46,914 nucleotides of DNA from Kiritimatiellia bacterium. Its GTDB lineage: Bacteria; Verrucomicrobiota; Kiritimatiellia; RFP12; UBA1067. The stretch is taken from NCBI GenBank assembly GCA_017427485.1, contig JAFRSR010000414.1, forward strand, positions 1-46,914, in the 5' to 3' direction. This document shows positions 7,265 through 15,725 of the stretch, one piece after another. The notes under the pieces are model-generated. The model saw nothing but the letters and a program-made list of their open reading frames with translations. It made no database searches and was not told where the DNA came from. How positions within the stretch are numbered: the first letter of the stretch is position 1; each line of letters begins with the position of its first letter. The position numbers and the translations under genes were made by a program.

Positions 7265-8470
7265 TCAATAGAGGAAACCAAACAGCCAAAGCGGAATCTT
7301 GTTGCCGATGCCGACCTCGATTCCGTCGTTCACCACGAAACTGTCGGGCAGATCCTTGATCTGCCGAAATGTCTTTCCCTTGCCCCCCACCTCGAAAAGG
7401 TACTTGCCGTCCACGAGGAAGTCGCCCTTCTTCGGGTAGGTCAGGACATGCGAACTTCCAACCTGGTTCATGAAGAACGTCTCGCGGGCCGTGCCAATAT
7501 CCGCATCCGGGATGATGGCGTACATCAGGTTCGTGTTGTCGCAGTAGATCTTCTCCGGCGATGCCAGATTCTTCAGCGATTCGCCTGACGATGGAAGGAG
7601 ACGCAGAAGCGCCGCGCGTTCCAGCGCGTAGAGAATCTTCAGGCCATGCTGGCGTTCGGTGTCGAGCTGGTCGTAGAGAAGTTTCATCTTGGGCGTCTGC
7701 GGCGGCATCTCCGCGAGGATGCGCAACATCTTCCGCGCCTTGCGGACGGTATCTGCCGTAACGTCCTCGACGCTTGGCCAATCGCTGTCCAGCGTCTGGT
7801 TGACGATCTGGAGGATGCGCGTTTCGTACTTCGACCCGCCCTCGCGGTAGAACGGATAGTATCCGCCGCGGAAATACTTTTCGAACAATGGCAGAACGTG
7901 TATCTTCCGCCGAACGTCCCTGGCGATTTCCTCGTGCCCTGAAAGGATTTCGGACAACGTCAGCGGCTTGAACGTGCCGACGCCCTCAAACGCGAGAAAC
8001 TCGCGAAATGAAAGCCCTGGCAGCTCATAGCCGATCTGCCGGCGCGAGAGATCGCCCTGCCGCGACTTGAGCTTCAGCATGGAAGATCCGGTGTAGGCGA
8101 TCTTGAGTCCTTTGAAATCGTCGCTCAGGTTCTTGATGATGCGCTGCCAGTCCTTGACGTAGTGGACTTCGTCCAACACCAGCCGCGCGCCGCCATGCTG
8201 CACGAAATGTTCCGCGAGACGGTAGATTTCCTTGGCGTCGAGCCATACGCTGTCGAGCGAAACGTAGAGCGAGCGAGCCCGCTCCTCGCCGCTGTCCGCG
8301 ATCTTCTGCAGCAACAGCGTCGTCTTGCCCACGCCACGTGCGCCGCGCAAGCCGACCAGCCTGTCCTTCCAGTCGATCGAGTCGTAGGAATATCGTTTCA
8401 ACGACATGTCCGTTTCCTCGATCTTGTCTTTCGACAGTCGGTAGATATGTTCTATGTCATCCTGATCCAT
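7265..8470 (-). CDS. DUF4143-type AAA ATPase
   Basis: This is a 401-residue P-loop ATPase of the AAA/DUF4143 family, common in gut bacteria and of uncertain function. Walker A is GARGVGKTT, Walker B is LVLDEVHYV, and a sensor-type YTGSSML follows. The C-terminal half carries the DUF4143 region, including the YLFEVGGKGKT segment, a degenerate PD-(D/E)XK-like core. I place the start at ATG 8470 because GGAGG lies four bases upstream; an in-frame ATG at 8512 lies inside the operator-like leader. It is preceded by two identical-arm dyads, so expression is probably controlled. It resembles a mobile accessory gene rather than part of the glycan pathway on either side. Confidence 0.8.
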   Translation of the reverse strand: MDQDDIEHIYRLSKDKIEETDMSLKRYSYDSIDWKDRLVGLRGARGVGKTTLLLQKIADSGEERARSLYVSLDSVWLDAKEIYRLAEHFVQHGGARLVLDEVHYVKDWQRIIKNLSDDFKGLKIAYTGSSMLKLKSRQGDLSRRQIGYELPGLSFREFLAFEGVGTFKPLTLSEILSGHEEIARDVRRKIHVLPLFEKYFRGGYYPFYREGGSKYETRILQIVNQTLDSDWPSVEDVTADTVRKARKMLRILAEMPPQTPKMKLLYDQLDTERQHGLKILYALERAALLRLLPSSGESLKNLASPEKIYCDNTNLMYAIIPDADIGTARETFFMNQVGSSHVLTYPKKGDFLVDGKYLFEVGGKGKTFRQIKDLPDSFVVNDGIEVGIGNKIPLWLFGFLY

Positions 8471-8483
8471 GATGCCTCCAGAA

Positions 8484-8549
8484 GAATCTCCAGATTCTCT
8501 TTTCTGCTTCAAAAAGGAATCTCAAGATTCTTTTTTCGTAATTCTATCA
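8484..8549 (-). promoter_or_regulatory. Promoter and paired operator-like dyads of the DUF4143 ATPase gene
   Basis: The minus-strand extended -10 is TGATAGAAT (8541-8549). Two palindromes with identical 6-bp arms, GAATCT-NN-AGATTC, follow in the leader at 8517-8530 and 8484-8497. Their centres are 33 bp apart, about three helical turns. A third half-site, GAATCT, lies at 8573-8578. The dyad at 8517-8530 is flanked by A and T runs, so it could also act as a weak terminator for the upstream gene. Confidence 0.55.
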
Positions 8550-8584
8550 TACATGCAGGAGCCTGACAATGAGAATCTTGAGTC

Positions 8585-10684
8585 CTACCTCAATTGTGAA
8601 TCCTTGCGCACCTTGTGTGGCCAGCCTACGAACAGCCGCTCCCAGTTGGCGTGGAAGCTGTAGTCGCACACGAAATCGCCTTCCACGGAAGCGCGATAAT
8701 CGACAAGAGCCTTGAACGCCGCGGCAAATGCGGCCTTCTTCGCCGTGTCATTCGGATCGGCCGCGCGCGCCTTCTGCGCGATGCGGCACTGGCGGCCAAG
8801 TTCCGTATCGCGCAGACCCTTGCGCAGGAACTCGATCCGCGCCTTGACCGCGGCGTCGTCCGCCGCCTCTCGCACGGCCTCGTCCAGGATGGCGTAGCAG
8901 TCGGAGAAGAAACGGTCGTCGAAGAAGTCGCCCAGCACGGCATTCGGGTTGCGGAACGTGCCGCCCACGTCGTCGCGCGTGATGTTCTTCATCCCCATCT
9001 GACGGTAGGACTCGCTCGTCCATCTCGCGGAGTTGGCCTCAACCATGTCGAAGTAGCGGTTGACGGTCCCCGCCGCCTTGCCGAAGCCGGAGAGCATGTC
9101 CGCGCGCGCCTTCTCGTAGCCGCGCAGCGGATCGCGCATGGCGCGCGTCATCGCGTAGAGGTGCATCGCCTGCGCAGACCACGCGCCCGTGAGCGAATCC
9201 TGCTGGCAGGCGAACATGCCGTTGGTGTAGGCGAAGGCAAAGTCCGGCAGGATGCGCCGCGCCGTGTCGTTCGGGTGGTTGCCGCATGCCAGCATGTAGT
9301 TCGGACGGTACACCATGCGCGTCGCGCCCATCTTCACCCAGCCGCCCCACTGCTTGCGGAAGTTCGCGAACTCCTCGTCGTCGTAGGGAAAGTAGCTGCG
9401 CGGCACGAAGATGATCACCGTGTCCGCCCCGACGCGCGTCTTGAGCGGCGGATCGATGTAGTTCGCGTAGGCGTAGCCGATGGCTTTCGCTTCCGGGTTG
9501 TACTGTTTCGCAAGCGCCGCCACCTCGTTGTAGAAACGCACGTAGCGGTCTGAAAGCGATGCGGCTCGCTCGCCATCGGACCAAGGCGTACGCGGCAGAA
9601 CCCATCTGCCGCCGGCGGAAAGGCCGATGTCGGGCGTGAACTTCCTGCCCAGCCACGTCTCGTCGAAATCCTTTGCCATGCTGCCGTTCCAGTACGGGCT
9701 CTTCTCGAAGCGCGGATCGGGGCCGTCCCACGACCGACATCGCTCGCATGTGCAGAGCGCCGGAGAATCGTTCTCGCAGCAGTTCACCCACGGACAGGGC
9801 GCGTGGCGCTGCCTGGACACATTCGCCCACCATCTGCGCCATTCCTCGACGCGCTGCTTCCAAACACCCGGCTCCGACACGCACATCGTGCAGAGCGTCG
9901 GCGTACGGTGCGGCATGCGCTTGCCGTTCGGCAACAGGTTGAAGTATTCTGGATGCTTCTCGTGGTAGTTCTTCCACCATTGGGCGAAGCTGTGTCCGGA
10001 CCTGATGTCCACGCGCTTGCCGAGACGTTGCCTCAGCAGAAGCCTTTTCTGCTCGCGGAAAAACGCCTGCGCGTTCTCGTCGCTCGCGAAGCCGGTCTTG
10101 ACCTTGTAGCCGCCGCCGTAGTAGAAACGCACCAGTAGCGGCTCCTGCGCACGGCGATCAAGCGCGCCCACGACGAGCGCGGCGCGCTTCGGCACCACTT
10201 CCCCCGTCTCGCCGGGCCAAAGCCACCGCACGTCCATCTCGTTCTCAAGGAAGTCGTATGCGGCATACAGCGTGCCGCGCATGGCCACGCGCTTCCAGTC
10301 CACTGCCTCGTCGTACGTCGTGTCGCCATCGCCACCCAGTAGATAGAGGCCGCTGCCCACGGTCTTGACGACATGCTCCTCGTCCGCCAGCTTCCCGACC
10401 GGCAGCCCAGCCGCCGTAGCGGCCTTGGTCGTGCCTAAATAGATGTGGAACGGATGCCGCACGGCATCCACCTTGTCTTCGCCCACAACCTCCGGAGCCT
10501 TGCCGAACGCTTTCCGGAAATGATAGGTCAGTTCCTCGGCGGCCAACTTCTCCACGCCGTTTGGCGCAGCGGGAAGCACGATGTCCGCCTTGTACGCGCC
10601 ATCGGCGAAGATTGTCAGCTCCGATGCCACGGCCCCTGCCGCAAAGGCGGCGGCAAGCGCAAACGCGATGTGCATTCTGATCAT
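8585..10684 (-). CDS. Secreted DUF4838 domain protein
   Basis: This 699-residue protein has a signal peptide (about 1-20) and the architecture of the DUF4838 family: an N-terminal alpha-glucuronidase-like domain (AAEELTYHFRKAFG...IYLGTT) and a TIM-barrel-like domain. The family's cysteine-rich CENDSPALCTCERC segment and a HPEYFNLL motif are visible. DUF4838 proteins accompany polysaccharide-degrading genes in Bacteroidota and PVC bacteria; I know of no established reaction. The start is well supported (AAGGAG, six bases, ATG). The gene begins three bases after the stop of the preceding 224-residue protein, whose end contains the ribosome binding site, so the two are probably translationally coupled. 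Confidence 0.8.
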   Translation of the reverse strand: MIRMHIAFALAAAFAAGAVASELTIFADGAYKADIVLPAAPNGVEKLAAEELTYHFRKAFGKAPEVVGEDKVDAVRHPFHIYLGTTKAATAAGLPVGKLADEEHVVKTVGSGLYLLGGDGDTTYDEAVDWKRVAMRGTLYAAYDFLENEMDVRWLWPGETGEVVPKRAALVVGALDRRAQEPLLVRFYYGGGYKVKTGFASDENAQAFFREQKRLLLRQRLGKRVDIRSGHSFAQWWKNYHEKHPEYFNLLPNGKRMPHRTPTLCTMCVSEPGVWKQRVEEWRRWWANVSRQRHAPCPWVNCCENDSPALCTCERCRSWDGPDPRFEKSPYWNGSMAKDFDETWLGRKFTPDIGLSAGGRWVLPRTPWSDGERAASLSDRYVRFYNEVAALAKQYNPEAKAIGYAYANYIDPPLKTRVGADTVIIFVPRSYFPYDDEEFANFRKQWGGWVKMGATRMVYRPNYMLACGNHPNDTARRILPDFAFAYTNGMFACQQDSLTGAWSAQAMHLYAMTRAMRDPLRGYEKARADMLSGFGKAAGTVNRYFDMVEANSARWTSESYRQMGMKNITRDDVGGTFRNPNAVLGDFFDDRFFSDCYAILDEAVREAADDAAVKARIEFLRKGLRDTELGRQCRIAQKARAADPNDTAKKAAFAAAFKALVDYRASVEGDFVCDYSFHANWERLFVGWPHKVRKDSQLR

Positions 10685-10687
10685 GGT

Positions 10688-11362
10688 CTACTCCTTTTGG
10701 GTGGCGGAATTGCCAATGCGGTTCGGCCCGAACAGGCCGGGGTACTGGAAGTTGTTGTTTTTCCAGTACCCGCCCATCCATGTCTGATACAAAGGGCCGA
10801 CAAAAAAGTTGAGATTGAGGGTGGAGCTGGAATATGCACGCGGCGCGCAGATGTCGATCGACATGCGCAGGACGCCGTTGGAGATGGCGTTAAAGAACGG
10901 GTGGATCGCATGCGTGCGGTGTTTGGTATTGATGTCCGAGAGCGTGCCGTCGTTGATGAACGCCGCATACGGGTTGCCACCGCCGGACTGCACGACGAAG
11001 TCCGCCTCGTTGGTGCGGGACTGATCATAGATCTTCTGCCAGCCATCCTGCGCGTATGTGGCGTCCGCGACCACCATTCTATACTGCACGCCGCTACCAT
11101 ATTCGCCGGTGAAGTTGCGGTAGAGGGTGGAGTCGGGCGTGTAGGTCGTGGTCGACCAGCGCGACGCGGGCACGGGCGTGAGGCTCGTGCGCGCGGAGAA
11201 GTCGTTTTCGTAGACGGTCGTGAACCCGGGCGTCGCGAAGGCGGCGACGCTTGCGCAGACCGCCGCCGCGAACAGTCCCAATTCGAACCCCCGCCGATTT
11301 TCAAAGGATTTGAACCGTTTCGGCAGATGCACGCGCATGTCATTTGTTCTGTGTCTCTCCAT
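10688..11362 (-). CDS. Exported beta-sandwich-like protein of unknown function, probably shortened
   Basis: The protein has 224 residues, with a basic N-region (RFKSFENRRG) and a hydrophobic stretch GLFAAAVCASVAAFA that looks like an export signal. It then has the TTVYENDFSARTS opening seen in secreted proteins of this lineage. No catalytic motif is recognisable. The fold may be a laminin-G-like or jelly-roll sandwich. It ends abruptly, with the stop lying in the AAGGAG of the next gene, so it may be the N-terminal remnant of a larger protein. Start ATG 11362 has AAGGAG nine bases upstream and a TGCTATACT promoter ~32 bp away. Confidence 0.6.
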   Translation of the reverse strand: MERHRTNDMRVHLPKRFKSFENRRGFELGLFAAAVCASVAAFATPGFTTVYENDFSARTSLTPVPASRWSTTTYTPDSTLYRNFTGEYGSGVQYRMVVADATYAQDGWQKIYDQSRTNEADFVVQSGGGNPYAAFINDGTLSDINTKHRTHAIHPFFNAISNGVLRMSIDICAPRAYSSSTLNLNFFVGPLYQTWMGGYWKNNNFQYPGLFGPNRIGNSATQKE

Positions 11363-11394
11363 CAATCGCCACTCCTTCTGGGAAACAAGCGCAT

Positions 11395-11443
11395 AGTATA
11401 GCATATCGTTCACTTGCGTTCTAAAGGAAAGGTGTGCTATACT
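11395..11443. promoter_or_regulatory. Back-to-back divergent extended -10 promoters
   Basis: TGCTATACT occurs on the plus strand at 11435-11443 and on the minus strand at 11395-11403, forming a perfect 9-bp inverted repeat. The minus box serves the 224-residue gene (leader ~26 nt). The plus box serves the ATPase/nuclease gene (leader ~70 nt), with TTGCGT at 11414-11419 as a possible -35. The two -35 regions overlap in the 31-bp spacer, so the promoters may compete or share a regulator. Confidence 0.6.
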
Positions 11444-11519
11444 AGGTGCGCAACGGCCAGTTCGGAACTGTATGGTTCGCAACGGGCGAATTCGTAATGA
11501 ATGACGAGAAAGCCGGAAC

Positions 11520-12839
11520 ATGAAATTCTTCGACCGAGAAAAGGAAATTGAGAAGCTCCGCGACATCCGCGCGAGGGCGTGCGAGGGCGCATGCTGGACA
11601 ATCCTCACCGGACGCCGCCGCGTGGGCAAGACCGCGCTCGTGACAACGGCCTTTGGCGACGAGCCGTATCTGTATCTTTTCGTCACGCGTTCCGCCGAGG
11701 CAGACCTCTGCGACGGATTCAAGTCGCGCATCGAGGCGTTCACCGGCCGGACGATTCCGGGGAAGGTGCAGAAGTTCTCCGATCTTTTCCGCTATCTGCT
11801 GGAGCTGGCGGCAGAGCGCCCCATCACCGTGGTCATCGACGAATTCCAGGATTTCTTCAGGGTGAATCCGGCCATCTTCGGCGAGATGCAGCGGGATTGG
11901 GACGAGCTTGCGGCGCATGCTCGGATCAACCTCGTCACGACCGGCAGCATCAACACGCTGATGAACAAGATATTCAAGGACAAGTCCCAGCCATTGTACG
12001 GACACGAGACGGATCAGATAAAGCTGCGCCCGTTCTCCGTGTCCACGCTGAAGGAAATCCTCGGGCACTATCATCCGAAGTGGAAGAACGACGACCTGCT
12101 GGCGCTGTGGACCTTTACCGGCGGCGTGGCCAAGTACGTCACTCTTCTCATCGACCGCAAGGCATACGCCGTGAAGGACATGATCAACGTGCTAGTGGAG
12201 GAGGATTCATACTTCCTTGACGAGGGCTGGGCCGTGCTGGTCGAGGAATTCGGCAAGGAGTACGGCACGTATTTCTCCATACTCGGGGCGATCGCGCGCG
12301 GAAAGACCTCGCGGGCCGAGATCATGAACGAGATTGGCGGCGAGGTGGGCGGGTACCTCACGCGGCTTGAGGACCAGTACGAGCTGATCGCGAAGAAGCA
12401 ACCCGTGTTCGAGGCGACGTCGAACAAGAGCTGCCTCTACTTGATCAGGGACAACTTCTTCCGTTTCTGGTTCAGGTTCATCTTCAAGCGGCAATACTTG
12501 ATACAGGTGCGCATGTACGACGAGCTTCGCGGCATTGTGAAACGAGATTACGAGGTGTTTTCGGGCCATGCGCTTGAAGGGTACTTCCGCGAGAAGTTCA
12601 TGGAGCAGGGGCGCTATTCCAGGATGGGCGGATGGTGGGACCGCAAGGGCGAGAACGAGATCGACATCGTGTGCGAAAACGAATTCAGCAACGCGCTTGA
12701 TTTCTTCGAAGTGAAGCGGAAGCGCCGCGAAATCAACCTGAAGGCGCTCGAAGGGAAATCGGCGGCATTTTTCGCGAAGAACCCGACGCTGAGGGGGCGA
12801 AAGGCTTCATTCGCCGGCCTTTCGTTGGAGGATATGTGA
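11520..12839 (+). CDS. Archaeal-type ATPase with DUF234-like nuclease end
   Basis: This is a 439-residue protein of the ATPase_2 (PF01637) plus DUF234 type. It opens with FFDREKEIEKL, typical of the family. Walker A is GRRRVGKTALV (~31-41) and Walker B is TVVIDEFQDF, followed by the sensor TTGSI. A winged-helix-like segment (YFSILGAIARGKTSRAEI) lies in the middle. The C-terminal part has GENEIDIV and FFEVKRKR, giving the D...ExK pattern of a PD-(D/E)XK nuclease fold. The role is unknown; these proteins are frequent in mobile regions. ATG 11520 has only a weak GGA nearby. The leader contains two similar 16-17 nt stretches (CGCAACGG..TTCG). Confidence 0.8.
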   Translation: MKFFDREKEIEKLRDIRARACEGACWTILTGRRRVGKTALVTTAFGDEPYLYLFVTRSAEADLCDGFKSRIEAFTGRTIPGKVQKFSDLFRYLLELAAERPITVVIDEFQDFFRVNPAIFGEMQRDWDELAAHARINLVTTGSINTLMNKIFKDKSQPLYGHETDQIKLRPFSVSTLKEILGHYHPKWKNDDLLALWTFTGGVAKYVTLLIDRKAYAVKDMINVLVEEDSYFLDEGWAVLVEEFGKEYGTYFSILGAIARGKTSRAEIMNEIGGEVGGYLTRLEDQYELIAKKQPVFEATSNKSCLYLIRDNFFRFWFRFIFKRQYLIQVRMYDELRGIVKRDYEVFSGHALEGYFREKFMEQGRYSRMGGWWDRKGENEIDIVCENEFSNALDFFEVKRKRREINLKALEGKSAAFFAKNPTLRGRKASFAGLSLEDM

Positions 12840-12913
12840 AGAAGTGGACCACATTGTCTTTTCTCGTAAATCCACCCATTACCTTCCCATTTCGCACCAC
12901 TTTTTGGCGGTTT

Positions 12914-12948
12914 GGTACAATGCAAAAGAAAGAGAAATGTGCGATAAT
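12914..12948 (+). promoter_or_regulatory. Candidate promoters for the HzsA-like gene
   Basis: Two extended -10 boxes lie in the 145-bp gap: TGGTACAAT (TACAAT at 12916-12921) and TGCGATAAT (GATAAT at 12943-12948). The second would give a leader of ~30 nt before ATG 12985. Neither has a convincing -35. Confidence 0.45.
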
Positions 12949-12984
12949 ATGCGCCGTCATGTTTGGATCATTAGGAGACAGACG

Positions 12985-15639
12985 ATGAAGATCGTGTATT
13001 TGGCGATGGTAATCTTCGGTGAAGCGGCGCTCTCGCCGCTTCAGGCGGCAGGTCGTCCGGCGGCGGCAGCCAGCGACATAGAGAAGGACTGGATGCGTCA
13101 GGATTCGGGGCGGGTGGACGTCTCGTCCTGTTTCGCGGACGCGAAGGCGAACACGCTGGAGAGCGGGATGGCGGAGGCGGTCGTAGCCGAGCTGGAACGG
13201 CTGGCCGCGCCGTCCGCCGCCGCACGGCGCGCGTCGCTTGCGGCGTTGCGAAAGGAGGGACGGCCGGGCAATGACCCCGCGTGGCGCGCGCTCTACCTCG
13301 CCGCCGCACGGGAACGTCGCACGCTGCGCCTCAAGAAGCTCGTGGCGAAGACGCATCAGATGTTCTTCACGCGCCACTGCCTGATCGCCGCGCCAGGGAA
13401 CATTTCGTCCAACCAGCATCCGTCCGACAGGCGGGGCCCGTCGTCGGGAACGGGCAAGTCGTTCAACGGCAAGCCGCTGTACCTCACATGGGAACCTGGC
13501 GCGGAGCTGTGCCTTCTCACGCTTGACGACGACGGCAACGCGACTGCGGAGACGGTGCTCGAGACGCCTGACGGATTCATCCGCGACCCCGCTCTCTCCT
13601 ATGACGGCCGGACGCTGGCATTTGCCCGTCGGGAGCGTTTCTACACGGACGATTTCCAGATTTACCTGATAGACGTGGCAACACGCCGGACGACGCGGAT
13701 CACGGCACCCCTTTCGCCCGACTATCCCATTTCCAACATCTACCCGTGCTTCCTCCCGAACGGGCGCATCATGTACCAGTCCACGCGCTGCGCCCAGCTC
13801 GACCCGTGTGGCTGGGACCAGACGGGGACGTTCTTCTCCATGCGGCCGGACGGCACGGACATCCGCCGCCTGACGGCGGACCAGGTCTCGACGATGCTGC
13901 CCACGGTGATGGACGACGGCCGCGTCCTCTACACGCGCTGGGAGTACAACGACCGCACGCCGGTCTACGTGCAGCCGCTCTTCACGATGAACGAGGACGG
14001 CACGTCGCAGGCCGAGTTCTACGGGAACGACTCGTGGTTCCCGACCTCGCTCCTGCACGCGCGCGGAATCCCCGGAACCGGCAAGGCGATGGCGATCGCC
14101 TCCGGACACCATGTGCTCCAGAAGGGCAAGCTCGTGATCGTCGACCCGCGCAAGGGCACCGAGGAGGAGGCGGGGATCGAGTACATCTGCTCGTCGGCGC
14201 CCGACGGCACGCGCGGGCGCAAGGCGGCGTCGGAGATTCCGCTCAAGCACGACAAGGGACAGCACCTCGACGGATTCGGTCAGGAGGGTCCGCAGTTCGC
14301 GCATCCGTTCCCGCTCGGGGAAGACAACATCCTCGTCTCGTTCACGGCGGACGGCTACCAGGGCTTCGGCGTATGGGGCGCGAAGTCGAAGAACCCGAAC
14401 CGCAAGGGCGAGAACTTCGGACTGTTCTGGATGGATGCGGACGGACGCCGCGAGCTGCTGGCGTACGACGCCCGGCGCAACTCGCTGGAGGCGACGCCCG
14501 TCGTGGCGCGCGCGAAGCCGTTCCTGCGGGGATCGCGCGTGGACGAACGGCAGAGTTTCGGGACGTTCTACGTCAAGGACGTGTACCACGGCCCGGGCGC
14601 AGAGGGAATCGCGCGCGGCACAATCAAGAAGCTGCGCGTGGTGGCGCTCGAGTACCGCGCGGCGTGGGCAGGCTCTCTGTGGGCGCAGGGCCCCGGCGGC
14701 GATTCGTGCGCCCAGACGCCCATCGGCCTCCAGAACTGCTCGTGGGACGTGAAGCACATCCTCGGCGAGGCCGACGTGGCGGCGGACGGCAGCTGCTCGT
14801 TCGCGTGTCCGGCGCACCAGGCCGTCTACTTCCAGCTGATCGACGACAAGGGACACTGTGCGCAAACGATGCGTTCCTGGACGCATCTCATGGGCGGTGA
14901 GTCCGCCTCCTGCACGGGGTGCCACGAGTCGAAGACCGAGAGCTACCAGGGCGCGCCCGCCGGTCAGGCGGAGGCCAAACCGCAGCGTCTCAAGCCATTC
15001 GCCGGCGTGGAGCATCCGCTCCTCGCCCGCTACGAGAAGGAGGGACGCCTCGCCTCGGTCGAGAACTACCTTGGCGTGAACGCGGTCCGGTCGTTTGACC
15101 CTCAGGCACCGATCGAGGGCTTCAGCTTCGAACGGCGCGTCCAGCCGATTCTCGACCGCCACTGCGTGAGGTGCCATTCCCCGGAGGCGAAGGCGGGGAA
15201 CGGCGTGAAGCCGTCCAAGCTGGACCTGACCGCGCGAAAGGTGCGCCGCGTGGGCGACAAGAAGCGGAACGGGGCGGCGGTGCAGCGCGTGTTCAACCAG
15301 TCGTACATCAGCCTCACGGGCAACGGCAAGCCGACGCCAGCCGTGAACTGGGTTCTCCAGGAAAGCGCGCCGCCGCTGCAGAAACCGTATTCCTGCGGCT
15401 CCGCCACGTCCTCGCTCACGAAGCGCCTGGAACGCGCGCACTGCGGAGATGACCTCGCGCAGGAAGAAAAGGATACAGTATGCGCGTGGATCGACCTCGC
15501 CGTACCGTATTGCGGCTCGTATCTCGAAGGACGCGCCTGGGACGCGGAGGACGAAGCGGCCTACGCACGCTTCCAGCGCAAGCGCAGGGTCTACGCCGAG
15601 CAGGAACTCGCCGATCTCCGCAAGGCGTTGAACCATTGA
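12985..15639 (+). CDS. Secreted HzsA-like protein: beta-propeller with two haem c motifs
   Basis: This 884-residue protein has an export signal (about 1-28). The middle region has TolB/WD40-like propeller blades (for example LSYDGRTLAFARRE and FSMRPDGTDIRRLTADQ). It resembles the HzsA-related proteins of PVC bacteria, named after the hydrazine synthase alpha subunit. Two CxxCH sites are seen: CTGCH (643-647) and CVRCH (727-731). The second sits in the RVQPILDRHCVRCH context typical of planctomycete-type cytochrome domains. The protein should bind two haems outside the cytoplasm. I do not claim hydrazine synthesis: the partner subunits are absent. The likely role is redox chemistry or carbohydrate binding. 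AGGAG seven bases before ATG 12985 fixes the start; an upstream in-frame ATG at 12844 lacks such a site. Confidence 0.75.
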   Translation: MKIVYLAMVIFGEAALSPLQAAGRPAAAASDIEKDWMRQDSGRVDVSSCFADAKANTLESGMAEAVVAELERLAAPSAAARRASLAALRKEGRPGNDPAWRALYLAAARERRTLRLKKLVAKTHQMFFTRHCLIAAPGNISSNQHPSDRRGPSSGTGKSFNGKPLYLTWEPGAELCLLTLDDDGNATAETVLETPDGFIRDPALSYDGRTLAFARRERFYTDDFQIYLIDVATRRTTRITAPLSPDYPISNIYPCFLPNGRIMYQSTRCAQLDPCGWDQTGTFFSMRPDGTDIRRLTADQVSTMLPTVMDDGRVLYTRWEYNDRTPVYVQPLFTMNEDGTSQAEFYGNDSWFPTSLLHARGIPGTGKAMAIASGHHVLQKGKLVIVDPRKGTEEEAGIEYICSSAPDGTRGRKAASEIPLKHDKGQHLDGFGQEGPQFAHPFPLGEDNILVSFTADGYQGFGVWGAKSKNPNRKGENFGLFWMDADGRRELLAYDARRNSLEATPVVARAKPFLRGSRVDERQSFGTFYVKDVYHGPGAEGIARGTIKKLRVVALEYRAAWAGSLWAQGPGGDSCAQTPIGLQNCSWDVKHILGEADVAADGSCSFACPAHQAVYFQLIDDKGHCAQTMRSWTHLMGGESASCTGCHESKTESYQGAPAGQAEAKPQRLKPFAGVEHPLLARYEKEGRLASVENYLGVNAVRSFDPQAPIEGFSFERRVQPILDRHCVRCHSPEAKAGNGVKPSKLDLTARKVRRVGDKKRNGAAVQRVFNQSYISLTGNGKPTPAVNWVLQESAPPLQKPYSCGSATSSLTKRLERAHCGDDLAQEEKDTVCAWIDLAVPYCGSYLEGRAWDAEDEAAYARFQRKRRVYAEQELADLRKALNH

Positions 15640-15708
15640 ACGAGGCGGTACTGCACTGGGGTCTGGCCGCGGAAGTGCGTAACGGACATGCCCGAAGCGA
15701 CGATTTTT

Positions 15709-15717
15709 TGGTATAAT
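15709..15717 (+). promoter_or_regulatory. Extended -10 promoter of the GT4 gene (leaderless)
   Basis: Plus-strand TGGTATAAT has its -10 at 15712-15717. The ATG follows at 15726, only eight bases after the -10, so the predicted transcription start coincides with the start codon. No Shine-Dalgarno fits between them (TTTCCCCC). Confidence 0.65.
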
Positions 15718-15725
15718 TTTCCCCC

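Noticed and set aside
12985..15639. True hydrazine synthase
   Set aside because: Only an HzsA-like chain is present, without the HzsB/C partners, and the setting is a glycan-degrading locus.
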